Part shown: one piece after another, positions 23,827 through 35,648 of the stretch
How the letters are laid out: the number at the start of each line of letters is the position of its first letter
Numbering within the stretch: position 1 is the first letter of the stretch
Origin: Uloborus plumipes
Lineage: Eukaryota; Arthropoda; Arachnida; Araneae; Uloboridae
Direction of reading: 5' to 3'
NCBI GenBank assembly: GCA_038373865.1
Contig: JAXGGA010003878.1
Location: 32,026-96,025 of the forward strand
Length of the DNA stretch: 64,000 nt
The notes under the pieces: generated by a model
What the model saw: only the letters and a program-made list of their open reading frames with translations
Databases searched by the model: none
What the model was told of the DNA's origin: nothing
Position numbers and translations under genes: made by a program

Positions 23827-25189
23827 CAGTGGCGGGTTTCAGGTAGGAAGTCGAGGCCCGTATATCCGCCAAGCATGAATTCAAAGAAGGCTCATGACCC
23901 CCCTTAAATAGTCCAAAGAGATCTTAAAATTTCGCTTTTACAACTTGTAGTTTAATCGCAGTTTCAACACTTCAATATCCAAAAATTTTCGGAAGAGAGT
24001 TCTTTTCCCGCTTCTTCAATACCTTGATCAAACATTGCATCAAATGGCATTTTAGAGATTCAAAATTCAAACAGTTAACGGTAGTTGATATCCTCCTTAC
24101 TTTTCTAGAGTCTTTAGCTCTAAAATGTGTTTTTTGAAAAGAGAGAGCTCCCAAATCACAGTCTCTAATTTCCGGAAGAGTCCCTAAACCCTTTTATTAT
24201 CCTAAATGTTGTCAGACAAAGCCTAAAAGCAGTTGTTCCTATCAAGAATCATGGCGTAAGCGGCGCTATTGAATTATTTTTAAGGGCGGCGTTTTTAAAG
24301 GTTTTTGTTTTCTTTTTCTTTCACGTGTGGCTCTCGTTTTTAGAGGCATCTTCGTGGAATTCTTAGATGATAAATTTTTGCTCTTAGGGGTAATGGGCAC
24401 CTCTGCTAAAAGTAAAATTTTGAACCTTCAGTTTCAAAAAATAGAGCTTAAAATTGCATTCTTGAAGCTTCACTGCCGCAAAATTTCGGGCACAGCGCCC
24501 GAATCCTACCTCTTCTCTTGACTGTACTAAAGATAACCTAAATAAAAATGTTTTTAAAGCATTAATTTCGAAACATTTTGGGAGAGAGTCCTTGCTAACG
24601 TTACTACCAAAGATGGCTTAAGGTTTCAATTTTGAAAATTTTCGGAGGGAGATCCCTAACCACTTTTTATCTCTTAACGTCTCCAAAGAGAACGCGAAAT
24701 TGTGCATTTATATCGCGAAAATCTTTCGGGGAGGGTCTTAGAACTTTTACTTCCCAAAGATAACTTAAATGAGACTTCAGTTCAAAAAAAAAAAAAAAAA
24801 ACTCATCTGCTTTTCTTTTACTCTATCATGCTTCAGTGTCAAAATATTTCAGAAGAGATGCCCCGAGTCTTCTCAATTCCTTTAACGTCACTAAAGATAG
24901 CCTGAAATTGCGTGTTTAGAATTTAAGTTTCAATAAGTTTCTCAGAGGAGTCTTGATCCTTCAACGTCATCAAAGGTAGCATAAATAATTTCAATTTTGA
25001 AAAATTTTTTGAAGGGAATCTAAAATTTCGTAATTTTCTACCTTTTCTAAAAATTACAATTTTTTAATTCAATTTGAAAATGTCTACCTGTCTTACAGTA
25101 ATAGCAAAAAAAAAGAGAAAGGTGGGGGGGGGGGGGCTAAGCTTGATTATATGGGCCCCCTCCGAAATAAAATCCTATATACGCCACTG
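23827..25189. mobile_element. Element with CAGTGGCG inverted ends and internal degenerate array
   Basis: CAGTGGCGGGTTTC at the left and TATACGCCACTG at the right form short inverted ends like those of the confirmed hAT-like MITE at 43767-44468. No matching 8-bp flanks are seen, so the two ends could belong to different copies. Between 23930 and 25080 lies a degenerate tandem array of units about 110-130 bp containing AAAATTTTCGG, GAGAG, and CCTAAC/CTTTAACGTC-like blocks, about nine copies. Confidence 0.55.
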
Positions 25190-25282
25190 ATCGGGCAGAT
25201 ACCGAAATTTTCACAACACAGCAGACGAGTGTGTTGCAATTTTCACAACACAACATTCCGAGTGATCGCTTTGATGCGAATT

Positions 25283-25778
25283 TTAACACTTTACCGACCG
25301 GTAGCGATTCGAACATCCTATGCCCTTTCACCGCCCGCTCAGCTGCAGATCGTCCAAGACACCGACTCGGTTTTGGCCTAGACTGACGCGCGGGGATATA
25401 TGTGCATTTCTTAAACTGGTAAAATTGTACGCTTCGTGTTATTGTAGGGTAACAAAATTTAATAAAATCTTGTACTTTTAGAAAACTGCTGGTGGGCTTT
25501 TATCCGCCGTCTAAGGCTAGAATTTTTGCATAATACAACCTTCACATCGATGAAAAAATCCCGACTTTCCTCGCAGGAAAATCTAGTCGCACCCAGCTGC
25601 ACTCGAGAAAACGACAGCTTGATTGGTGAAAAGGTAGTCACCACAGATCGGTTCAAAGTCGATTAATCGACGCCCGGTCGGTAAGCGCCGGAGAGCAAAC
25701 GTCGAATAATCGACGCCCGGTCGGTAAGCGCTGGGAACAAACCGTCGATTAATCGACGCCCGGTCGGTAAAGTGTTAA
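25283..25778. mobile_element. piggyBac-like MITE (TTAA ends)
   Basis: TTAACACTTTACCGACCGG at the left matches the complement CCGGTCGGTAAAGTGTTAA at the right, each including the TTAA target that piggyBac elements duplicate. The right part contains three near-identical 43-bp units starting GTCGATTAATCGACGCCCGG (25658, 25701, 25744). No transposase. Length 496 bp. Confidence 0.8.
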
Positions 25779-25785
25779 GAATTAC

Positions 25786-25860
25786 AGTAAAACCTCCGAA
25801 TAACGGAACCGGAAGTTTTGTCCGTTATTGGGAGGTGTTCGCTATTAGGGAGGATTATGC
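25786..25860. repeat. Pogo/Tigger-type terminus (TACAGTAAAACCTC)
   Basis: Directly after the piggyBac-like MITE comes TACAGTAAAACCTCCGAATA, with CGGAACCGG and an imperfect inverted CCGTTATTGGGAGG. This is a common 5' terminus of arthropod pogo-like elements. The matching right end is not visible. Confidence 0.45.
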
Positions 25861-26782
25861 TATTTCAGATTTTACCTATTCGTTTAATGCAAAATTATAA
25901 TATTGAATATGTGCCATTGCCATCTTGCACTACGATACTGATAATTTGTGTATTATTTACTATATCTCGCTTGAACTCACATCACTTCACCTTTGCACTT
26001 TTAAATACTAGCGTGCCTTTTTATTGCAATTATTTAACTCCCCCCCCCCCCATCTCTTTTACCGTATATTTCTGTTAGAAGCATAGTTCGCCTGCCTACG
26101 CATTTTTCTCCGAAATTTTTTCTATGATAATCTATGAGATATTTTCACTGAAAAATTTCAATTGTAAATATATCGACGGCTCCCTCTTATAACTTTCTAT
26201 CATACACTCATTACTAAGTCTTATTTAAACTATATCAGGGGTGGGATACGATGGATGCAATTTCGGAACAGGAAAAAATTCTGTTTTGGAGTGAAAAAAT
26301 AATTATTTTGGAGCATACTGGAGGGGAAAAAAACACCGTCTTGGAGCAGGCTGAAGCAGGAAAATTACAATTTTAGCGCAACTGAAAAAAAAAAAAAAAG
26401 AATGCCATTTTGATGCAAGATTCAGCAAAATAAGAAATTAAACTAGGAGCAAAAGTAGCACAAAAAAAAAAAAGGTGCAAGCTGACTTTTTTTTCATGGT
26501 TATTCATTTTTCAATAAAATAAATAATGTAATTGTCGCAGCTTTTAATGAACATGCAAACATTTCTGTTCATACATTTTAAGCATAGCGAAATTCCCGTT
26601 AAAAAGAAAAAAAACGAAAAAAGCATTAAAAGCGGTTTAATGCATCACAAAATTATCACCAGGTCCAAAAAAAAAATCAAACAGAATTAAAAACATTTAA
26701 AAAAATTGAAAAATTAAAATTTGGAAAGTAGGGTTTTGAGATGGGGAATTTGTGTGTCGGTCTGTCTGCACCCCCCCCCCCC

Positions 26783-27350
26783 TAATAACTTTTGAATGAA
26801 CATTCCGATTTGTATAAACTTTTTTTTGTTGGAAAGATCTCGGCGAGTACAGCTCATTCCCGCATTTGATTTTTCGATTTGAACAATTTTTGGTGCAACT
26901 TTGAACCGTTCAAACAACCTGTCCCGCGATCCTAACTTTTTAGTGAACAGTCCGATTTGAACAAACTTTTTTTTGTTCGAAAGATCTTATCAAGGATACT
27001 TCATTCCCGTATTTAAATTTCCGATTTAAACAATGTTTCGTTAAACATTGAACCGTTCAAACAAGCTGTCACCCCTAATAACTTTTGAGTGAACAGTCCA
27101 ATTTAAATTAACTTGTTTTTTGTTCGAAGATCCCGGCAAAGATACTTCATTACCGTATTTAAATTTTCAATTTAAACAATTTTTTGTTCAGTATCGATCC
27201 ATCCAAACAACCTTTTCCCACCTAATAACTTTTAAGTGAACAGTCCGAATTGAATAAACTTTCAGAATTCATAAGGGGACACATCATCCCCAAGTTTCGC
27301 TTTTTGATTTGAACCTTTTTTCGTTCAATATTGAACCGTTCAGAAGAAGA
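26783..27350. repeat. Tandem repeat, four units of about 147 bp
   Basis: Units start TAATAACTTTTGAATGAACA-like at 26783, about 26930, 27076 and 27223. Each continues with TCCGATTT...AAACTTTTTTTTGTT, AAAGATC, CATTCCCGTATT, and GAACCGTTCAAACAA. Spacing is 146-147 bp throughout. A poly(C) run precedes the first unit. Confidence 0.88.
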
Positions 27351-27469
27351 CTTAACATTGCACCAACGGGGAAATTTAAGTTTAATGTAGATCCTGAACT
27401 TAAAGGCGGATTTCTTTCAAACTAACTTTGTTAGAAAATGATTTTGATAATGTTTGTAAAGTACTTTTC

Positions 27470-27670
27470 TGAATAAGCTGCAGTGAAGACTCTGCTTCCG
27501 ACTCCTTGACGCTGACTCCGACCCCGCAAACATGGCAGAAATGCAGGCTCAGAAAAAAATGACCCACTCCTACCATTATAATTTTAGAGCTTTCGACTTC
27601 GACTGACATTCGAATTTTTTAAAACCGACTCCGACACCGAATTTTCGACTCCAACTCCGCCCCATGGTAG
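27470..27670. repeat. GACTCCGAC-rich repeat split by an insertion
   Basis: Blocks of GACTCCGAC, GCAAACATGGCAGAAATGCA and GGCTCAGAAAAAAATGAC occur here and again at 30670-30850. The element at 27680-30670 sits exactly between ATACAGG and ACAGGCTC of this repeat, which shows that it split a tandem unit. Confidence 0.75.
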
Positions 27671-27879
27671 AAATACAGGGGTCTAGTCTCTGCCCAATAC
27701 GGAAAAATTCTCCGCATTCAAAATCAACCCGTGACGTCATTTTAACGTATGTAGCGAGACCCGCTAGTCTCTGCCCTTTTTTTCCGCACGCAAAATACGT
27801 ACTCTAAAATGTAAACATACGGAAAATTTACGCCGTCTTCTTACAGGCGGAAAACCATTTTGCGTACTTAAAATCCAAG

Positions 27880-28100
27880 ATGGATGCCGCGTTTGCTGCG
27901 TTGGATTAGCATCTAGAAGACGTTGAAAGATTGGAAACGATAGAAAGAAATGGTGTTTAAAGACCAATTCAATGCTTTCGAGCTTTCAGATCGCAGATTT
28001 GTTAAACTTTTCAGATTAACAAAAAATTTAGCGATTGATTGACTTCACGGAAGATATTAAAGATAGTTTTCCCGCCGAAAGACTACCAGCTCACTTGCGG
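27880..28100 (+). pseudogene. HARBI1-like transposase first exon, broken
   Basis: It begins ATG GAT GCC within AAGATGGATG. With a stop and at least two frameshifts, it encodes LEDVERLETIERNGV, then KDQFNAFELSDRRFVKLFRL, then TKNLAID, then DIKDSFPAERLPAHLR. LSD..F...FRL.K...D...... is the usual N-terminal region of Harbinger nucleases (HARBI1 family). It stops at CGG followed by GTAAGT (28101), a good splice donor, so this is an N-terminal exon. The DDE domain is not found nearby. Confidence 0.55.
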
Positions 28101-29140
28101 GTAAGTACTTTCTTCATTATTTTGCAAACAAAACATCATTTTTAATGCTTTGCGTCCATTTATAGAGTAGTAGCAAATCTTGTTCGCGCCTTACGAAAAC
28201 TGCTGTTTATTTTTTTCACACTGATTCCTTTTATTCAACCATATTAAATCAACCAAAAAACGAAAGAAATCTCGACCTGGCCGTTTCGGATTTTCATGTA
28301 ACTTTTGGGAATCCTACCCTTGAACAGTGCTGTATTTACGTATGGTCTTAATGGGCTATAGCCCAGGGCGGCATGATTGGGGGGGGGGGGGGGCACTTTT
28401 TTCATGTAAAATGAAGACTTTTTTTTTTAGACAACAGGGTGGATCGGCCGCGAGAATTACATCTATCAATTGAATTAAATACTGTTCTTTGTTAATAACG
28501 CTGTGTGGCCGGGCTTTGCACGGTTTACCTTGAAAATACATTTTATGTCAAGTAAATAAAGTTTTTTTTTTACAACTCTGAAATTCAACACCTCAAGGGG
28601 GCGGGCAGTTTCAAAAGTCCAGGGCGGCCTCACGTCTATTTTTTTATATTGAAAAATCTATTATTCATAATTAATCAGTAATTAATTTCTGAAATTCGTT
28701 AAAAAACATTTTTTTTTCTTGCTGGCAGTGTTGTAAAATATTATAACTCAAGTTCTATGAGAGGTACAGAGTTGCATATTAACTCATTTTAATAACAATT
28801 ATATGCGCTTTAATTTGATATGTAACGACAATATTTCGAGGAAAGATTTTCTCACAAAATAAATAAATAAATGACACTGTCAGTTAAAAATTTAGGCCCA
28901 AGGCCGACAATACTTTAGAGGCCCCCTTCTGTGCTCTGCCTTTTCAAGTCACCAAAAAAAAAAAATCTTTTTCGCAGTGACGATATAAGGGGGCACCCTT
29001 GTATCCCCGCCCTTAATTATCCCCCCTTGTATCGCCACTGCGATACAAGGGGGGGATAATTAAATAATACTCTATAAATGGACGAAAAGCATTAAAAATG
29101 TTTTGTTTGCAAAATAATGAATAAAGTATTTACCCATCCC
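28101..29140. repeat. Inverted repeat flanking composite repeat debris
   Basis: TTCATTATTTTGCAAACAAA at 28113 and the following TCCATTTATAGAGTA are mirrored at 29068-29140. Between them are GGGCGGC-rich repeat ends (28365-28395, 28600-28640), a Helitron-like scrap at about 28500-28560, and GATACAAGGGGG palindromes near 29000-29055. No gene. Confidence 0.6.
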
Positions 29141-30906
29141 CCCTCCCCCAAGCTCAATGGCGCGAATCCCCCCCCCCAAAAAAAAAATTCACAACCCTCT
29201 TGTGCTTTTTATTTTTTTTCCCTCTTTTTTATTTCTTTTTTCTAATATTATTTATTTATTTTTTAAATTATAACTATTAGTTTTTCATGTATTAACTTTT
29301 TAAAAGTACTAATTATGCACAGAATATAATCGCTTTTTTTCTCTTCCACACATTCCAAGCACACCCACACCCACACGAAAAAAAAAAATAATTTAAATTA
29401 ATAAATAATTTAAATAAATAAATCAGTTTTAAAAAATCCCCCCCCCCTAAAATTTTGTTGGTGCAGCTTGCGCCATAATCCTCCCTGTGGGCACCCCTGA
29501 GGGGGGTGATTTTTGGAGATCATTGTATAGAGCTCTGCAAGGCACTATGTAGTTGTACTGTATGCATTATGTCTAGCCCTGATACTGTTTTTTTATATCC
29601 ATTTTAGCTCAAGATTTTTAAAGCTAATTCCCAAGAAAGAAATCTTTTTTTCTTTCCATAAAATGAACTAAATAAGAGAAGTGCTAATTAAGTATCAAAA
29701 GAGATTGTTTTTATTTTTCAATTTATGAATCATTATTTTTTTCTTAAAAATACATAATTCTTCAATGCTGTGCATCAGTTTTTAAAAAATTAGGGGCCCC
29801 TTAGGAAGATGAGGCCCCAGTCCCAGGCCTAGATGGCCTGTGCCATAATCAGGCCCTAGCAATTGTATTAATTAGGGCTTGTAGTACTTGTTTTTAATTC
29901 CATATCCAGCACAAAAATATTTTAAATTAGATTCTGAAAAATATTATAGTGTTATACATATTCAGGAGCCCCGAAGGGAGGTCATGAGAGTTTTCCTCAT
30001 TCGGCAAGCTCGAAATGACAAGTCGGCAAATTCAGGAACAGTATTACTTTTTTTGTGAAGCTGCAATATCTTCCTGTTTTTACATAATTTTGTTGCCTTT
30101 GAAAATAAGAAGACCCGATTTATAAAACTCAATTCGGCTGTTGTCAAATGATATGTCTATGATATGTCATACAGTCAATACGCTTTAATCTGTATATATG
30201 TTAACAACAATAATTTATAAATCATGAAATCAGTTGTTTTGACTATTCAAAATACACTCCCGCTGTTATTTATCTAAATTCCAATATTTGTCAATGATTT
30301 TTTTAGTGACACCCATTGTCTTTTCTCATAAGTAATAGTATAAGGTCTGTGTGTATGCAAACAATGGAAAACAAAAAGTAAAAGCGTTGTCTGCCGAGCA
30401 TTGTCAAGTCAACGATTACGATACGTGCCGATTGAAACACTAATTTTCGATTGGCTGATTTGGATTGGAATAAAGGCGTGGCTTAATATTTTTCAGTACG
30501 TTCGTAAACACGCAGAATGTTAACGTACGTGCGAAATATTTGGGCAGAGACTACGCAGTTACCGCACGTACGGTTATCAGCATACGTTATTAGAGTTCGT
30601 TACGATGCGTGCGTACGTTGACGGCATGATTAACGTACGTAAATTTACGTATGGGCAGAGACTAGACACCACAGGCTCGGAAGAAAAGACCGAGTCCTAC
30701 TGTTAGAATTCTTGTGCCTTTGACTGACTCTTAACAGTCGACTGCGACTGATGACTCCGACTTTTCAACCCCAACTCTAAGTCCTCGACTCTAATTCTGA
30801 CTCAGCAAACATTGTAGAAATGCAGGCTGGAAAAAAATGACTGACGCCTACTCTTAAAAGAAATAACCGTGCAGACGACTTTTTTCTTTGTTTATTCATT
30901 TGTTTT

Positions 30907-30913
30907 ATTTATT

Positions 30914-30948
<35 letters not shown>

Positions 30949-30950
30949 TT
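30907..30950. repeat. (TTTA)n microsatellite
   Basis: Eleven or so TTTA units, followed by a T run. Confidence 0.95.
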
Positions 30951-31211
30951 TTTTTTTTGCAGACGCTTTTTTGTCTAACAAAAATTACTCATTTAAGAGA
31001 ACATTTTATTATTTATTTAATTATTTGTTTTCAATTATTAGCAACGGATTAAAAATGAAATTCGAGACATTTTTTCAGGAACGGAGTTTTTTTTTTTTTT
31101 TTTTTGCTTCCTATTTTAATTCTTTTTTTCAAAACAATTAGTTTTTCTTTGGAAGAACTATAAAAGCTGCATTGTTTAAAAGATGCAACAACTTTATTTT
31201 TTGCTTACTTT

Positions 31212-31736
31212 TTAACCCATTTATGCCCAAGTTTTTTTACCAATTCTGTTCAATTTTGATTTGCTTAAAACGCTTACTTGGAATGGTTTACATACATTTT
31301 AGCCTTAAAATAGATCGCCGTTGCCATATTTATTAAGTTGTTTAACGTCCTGTTTATGGCACACTGGGCAGATAGTTGCTCAAAATACGACCTTAGTTGG
31401 CTTTATTTTTGTAAAATAACATTACAGAAGGCATCTGTGATCAATTTTAAGCAAATCATTTTAAAATAGTTTAGTTTTATGAAAAATAAGCTCGCAAAAA
31501 AAACTTACTTTCTTCGGCTACCTATGCTGGATCGTTGCTTGACTGATTTGTCTGAAAATAGCTGTCAATAAATAAACTCTGATGTCCAAATAGTGGCTCT
31601 AACTAGTTATCTCAAGAACAAGGACTATTTAACTTATGAAAAACAGCTTTACTAAAATGATATACCCATTACAGGTTTTTTTATGCAGTAACTAACAAGC
31701 GTCCTGTTTTTAGGACACTGGGCATAAATGGGTTAA
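31212..31736. mobile_element. piggyBac-like MITE (TTAACCCATTTATGCCCA ends)
   Basis: TTAACCCATTTATGCCCA at 31212 and its exact complement TGGGCATAAATGGGTTAA ending at 31736, each including TTAA. The subterminal motif GTCCTG...CACTGGGCA occurs internally near 31350 as well as at the right end. 525 bp with no coding region. Confidence 0.85.
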
Positions 31737-32935
31737 GTGCCTAGTTCATCAGATGAAATCTGCATATTTGGTTATTTTAGAAATCAGCTTTATGTGCTGT
31801 AAAAGTTCGTCTGACATAATTTGTCATCTCAGATAATTAGAAGAATATCGATCAGATGCTAGAATACCGATGTCGATGTACGGAAAAGTAGGCTCGTTAA
31901 GTTCTTTACAGAACTTCTTGTTTTGTTTAACTTTATGGTTTAAAAATATCTTTAAGAACTTTTCCACTCACACAGTGTAATTTGTTGACTGGTTCACGGT
32001 TTTTTTTCTTTTTTTAATGATTAAACAACATAATGGGAAGTTCTTTTACCAAGTTTGGTGTTTCTAAATCCACATATTATTGCTGAAGTCTTTTTTTTAA
32101 TGTTTATGTTAAACAATAAAGCAGTTGCCTAATTATAAACACAGTGTCCGTTTCAAATTTTTATTTCAAACGTTTTCGTACATGTACGTGGAACTTAATT
32201 CATGAATAAAAGAGTATATAGCGAACCGATGCGGAATTGCTTTGCAGAGATTCATGAAACAAATATCGACAATTTTGATAGGAACTTTGTCAAATACCGC
32301 CCAGCCGATACCGAATTCCACATCTTATTTTTTTCTCCATCTTTTCTGTATCTTTCTCTGTTAGTTATAAAACATTTTGCGATTACCACTCAGTTGTCAC
32401 CAATTTATGATACTATTAGTCTGCATTGAAATTAAAATTGATTAATCAAAAAAAGAAGATAAGGTAAAAAGCACATTCGGAACATCGGATTGCAGCTATG
32501 AAAGTATATTCATAACTACACCTAGTACAAATGGTACGAATGGGTTCTCAACTTACTGCGTCTTTCTCTCTCTCTCATATGATTTTTGTCGAGTGGTAGT
32601 AAAATAGAAATTTAGGCCCTAAATCTGAATGACTGAAAAAGAAGTAGAATGGATTGAATATATGACCCATCATATCTCTTATAAACATTTATTTTTCTAA
32701 TCATTTGATTTTTTTTATCCATCGGCCATCGGCCGAAGGAAGAGGGAAAAAATCGGCCAGGCCAACTTTGAACAATCGACCAACAATCGGCATCGGCCCA
32801 TCGGCCAAAAAAATGCCATCGGTCGAGCCTTAGAAATTATTTTAATATCGTGAAACAAAAATTGAAAACTCTTTTTTACTTTTAGAAGAGCAATATAGTA
32901 TTCAATTAAAACAAAAATTCATTTGCAAATCGGAA

Positions 32936-33240
32936 AAGGGAGCCACGTGGGACTAGAGATAGAGTACTCTCCTCGTAAGCAAGTGGTCGCGGGTTTGAGT
33001 CCAGGGATGTTATTTCATCCTCTGTGTGCCGTAATTGTGTCCTGTGTTTGTCAGGAGACAAAGCGCATAGTAAGCAGTCCTCATGTATGTCGAAGCTCAT
33101 GGCTTCCGTATATAAAGAAAAGGCGGAAAAATTAAATAAAACATTTTTATTCAACGTTGTCATCGCTTCACGTGTTCTGCAATTTTTTTTAACTACAGCA
33201 GTGTCTAATATTAAAAAAATAATAATATAAGGAGCACAGA
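32936..33240 (+). mobile_element. tRNA-derived SINE
   Basis: The head reads GCCACGTGGGACTAGAGATA then GAGTACTCTCCTCGTAAGCA and GGTCGCGGGTTTGAGTCC. The last part fits the Pol III B box (GGTTCGANTCC), with an A-box-like block about 40 bases upstream. The body after about 33010 is not tRNA-like, and the cloverleaf has mismatches, so this is a SINE head and not a tRNA gene. The tail boundary is uncertain. Confidence 0.55.
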
Positions 33241-33708
33241 TAATTAACCTATTGCATTAGTTGCCTTTTGTTATAGGTCCTTGGGAACAGGCGTATGGTC
33301 ACCATTTACAAGAAATAAAATCATTAATGTGTTAATAACTTATAAGATATAACTTTATATCTTATAAATTATTATAAGATATAAAGTATATTAATGTGAA
33401 CGTGGTTGAAGAAAAAAGTAAACAATATTTCAAATAATTCTCGATACGTATCTTGATTGAAAGTTCTAAGAATTCAAACCCCCACATGTAAATAAAAATC
33501 CTTAATTGGAAATTAGCAGTATTACTCTTCAAAAGTTAAATCACAGCATACAATAGCCGACCGATCAAGGTAATCTCTTCAAATTTGCGTTGAAGATACA
33601 TATTTTACAATGCATAACTGCCGTTTTGTTATGAAAAAAAATTTATTCTAATTTTTGGGAGTGTTCTACCTCAGGAACAGTGGCTAATTTTCGCTCATCT
33701 ACCCCTTG

Positions 33709-33905
33709 TGAGTCGTTTAGAATCAAGTCCACTTTTTGTGAAAAATTATTTTACTCAAAAAAAAAAAAAAAAAATAGTTTAAAAGCTTCTTTACCAATGG
33801 CTTAAAGGCAATAGACATAAAAAATGAATAGAAAGTAAGAGTTTTAAGTCAAATTCGCCCTCTGAACTGTGTGTTTTGAGAAATGAGTTTGATTCTAAAC
33901 GACTC
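33709..33905. repeat. Small inverted repeat around GAGTCGTTTAGAATCAA
   Basis: GAGTCGTTTAGAATCAA (33709) and its exact complement TTGATTCTAAACGACTC (33889-33905). Possibly a short foldback. Ends are not clear. Confidence 0.5.
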
Positions 33906-34035
33906 AAATATGAATGTAAGAATCATAAATTCAGCTATTTTCAGTTGAAGTGAAAAAAGTTTTCACAACTAATTTAAGAGCCATTATTTTGAAATTCAGA
34001 CAAGGTGTGGCAGTGATCATTTTTGATTTTCCTCA

Positions 34036-35648
34036 TTTTAATATATAAAAATTACGTGTCCCTGTGTTTGCGGCCAATGGACTCCTCAGCTACAGAACCA
34101 ATTTTAACCAATATTTGCACGCAGTTTCAGTTTGGTCCAACTTAAATGATAGGATAGTTTTTATCTCAATTTAGGACCGCAATATATTTTTTATTGCAAA
34201 TTATCTATTTAGCTACCAGCTTTTCTGTATTCTTGGCTTCTATAAGATAAAATCTGCTGATGGGTTGTCAGTTGCTTCGGAAGCAAAAAGCAACAGTGGT
34301 AACGATCAAGGATGTCGAATCGGTTTCTGGCATATTCGTCCCGATTCTCTTAATTTAAATTGTGCGTGTATTATTAAATTGATATTCGAAAAGTATTATT
34401 TGCTTACTTCTCCGTTACTTAATTCAATTTATTAAAGCAGTTTAGATACTTAACATATGCTATTTTGTATGTTTTAAAAATATTTTTCACTCATGTTTAG
34501 GTACAAATATTTTTTTAGGAAAATTATTTTAGTGAAAAATATCATACCTTTTTCGAGCTTTGAGTTATAAAATATTCATATTGTTTAGTGATTTTTATGT
34601 CAGGTGTATTTAGACAAAGAAAGGCTCACTGCATTATGTGATCTTTTACCTATGTAACATTTAAATTTTTAGTGATTTAGTTGAGAATTGTATTTGCTAA
34701 GCGTATCCATCTGCAGCAATAAATTTGCAAATTATCGTTCAACAATACATTTGGTATTTACTATTCAAAAAACATTCTTAGGAGGGAAAATGTACAGTTT
34801 TATGGTGTGAAGATTAAAATTATTTCTATACACTCAATTTTTACCGTCACATTGCGTTGTAACATAAATATACACCTCATAGTTCGCGATTCAAAATTCG
34901 ACTGTATCGTAAATATCGTACCTTTTCGGGTTTTTAAGTTATACAATATTCATTTTTTTGTGATTTTGTATTTCAATTGTATTGTAATAAAAAAAGGTTT
35001 TACTGTAATTTGTGAACTTTTACCTGTGTAATATTAAAATTTAGAGTGATTTTGCTCAGAATTGTATTTTCTAAACGTACCTCTCTGCATTCATAAGTTT
35101 TCAAATTATTACTATTACAGCTTATTTTTTATTTTTTTTTCCTTAATAAATACAAATGTATTCCTGGACGACAATTTGCACATTTATAACCGCAGGTACT
35201 ACGGTAGTTTGAAGCCTATTAGTCAAAGCCGTTTAGTTACCAAAGCTGGGGTGAAAATAATATTTATTTACTCTAATTTTCAATTCTACGCAGGTAAAAT
35301 TCGCAAATAACAGTAAAACTTTCTTTTAATATCTTTTATTTAGGTGCGAAGATTAAAATTATTTCTATACACACTATTTTTACAGTCACATTACTTTGTA
35401 ACATAAATATACACCTCATAGTTTGCGATTCAAAATTAGACTGTTTCGTAAATATTGTACCTTTTCTTGTTTTTAAGTTATACAATATTCATTTTTTTTT
35501 GTTATTTTGTGTTTCAATTGTATTGTAATAAAAAAAGGTTTTACTGTAATTTGTGAACTTTTACGTGTGTAAAAGTTTTTCGTTTCTATTGAAACATTAT
35601 AGTTTAAGCCATACCTTAGATACAGCAACGCGTGGCCGGGTCAGCTAG
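34036..35648 (+). mobile_element. Non-autonomous Helitron, 1613 bp
   Basis: It starts TTTTAATATATAAAAATTAC followed by GTGTC and ends GTGGCCGGGTCAGCTAG, a CTRR 3' end, followed by T. Unit 2 of the palindrome retains the uninterrupted target (CCTCATTTTTTTATATG at about 39848), so insertion was exactly between A and T with no duplication, the Helitron signature. Internally a block of about 230 bp (GATTAAAATTATTTCTATAC) is repeated at 34812 and 35349, with a weaker third copy. No Rep/helicase coding. Confidence 0.85.

Larger units (their letters stand above)
27680..30670. mobile_element. Harbinger-like element relic with GGTCTAGTCTCTGCCC ends
   Basis: Left end GGTCTAGTCTCTGCCCA and right end TGGGCAGAGACTAGACACC form inverted ends, with ACAGG on both sides. 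The same CTAGTCTCTGCCC motif recurs inside at about 27770, and GGGCAGAGACTACGC at about 30543. A transposase exon remnant is at 27880-28100. The interior also contains an inverted copy (29068-29140) of the stretch just downstream of that exon (28101-28173), and other inserted debris. The ACAGG flanks are unusual for Harbinger (3-bp target), so the superfamily assignment rests on the protein fragment. Confidence 0.6.
22650..32832. mobile_element. 10.2-kb interval bracketed by hAT-like inverted ends
   Basis: The left end is TAAGGCTCGACCGATG (22650-22665) and the right end is its perfect complement CATCGGTCGAGCCTTA (32817-32832). They are flanked by GAAATTAC and GAAATTAT (7 of 8 identical), the 8-bp duplication expected of hAT elements. 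Subterminal CATCGGCC repeats occur at both ends. The interior has no hAT transposase that I can read and is filled with other elements, so this is either a small element inflated by nested insertions or a large relic. An alternative is two separate elements of the same family, but the shared flanks argue against that. Confidence 0.7.

Noticed and set aside
30869..31141. Phe/Tyr-rich frame
   Set aside because: Product of the TTTA microsatellite and T runs.
32936..33010. Functional tRNA gene
   Set aside because: B box is present, but the cloverleaf has mismatches and the 3' end runs into unrelated sequence, fitting a SINE head.
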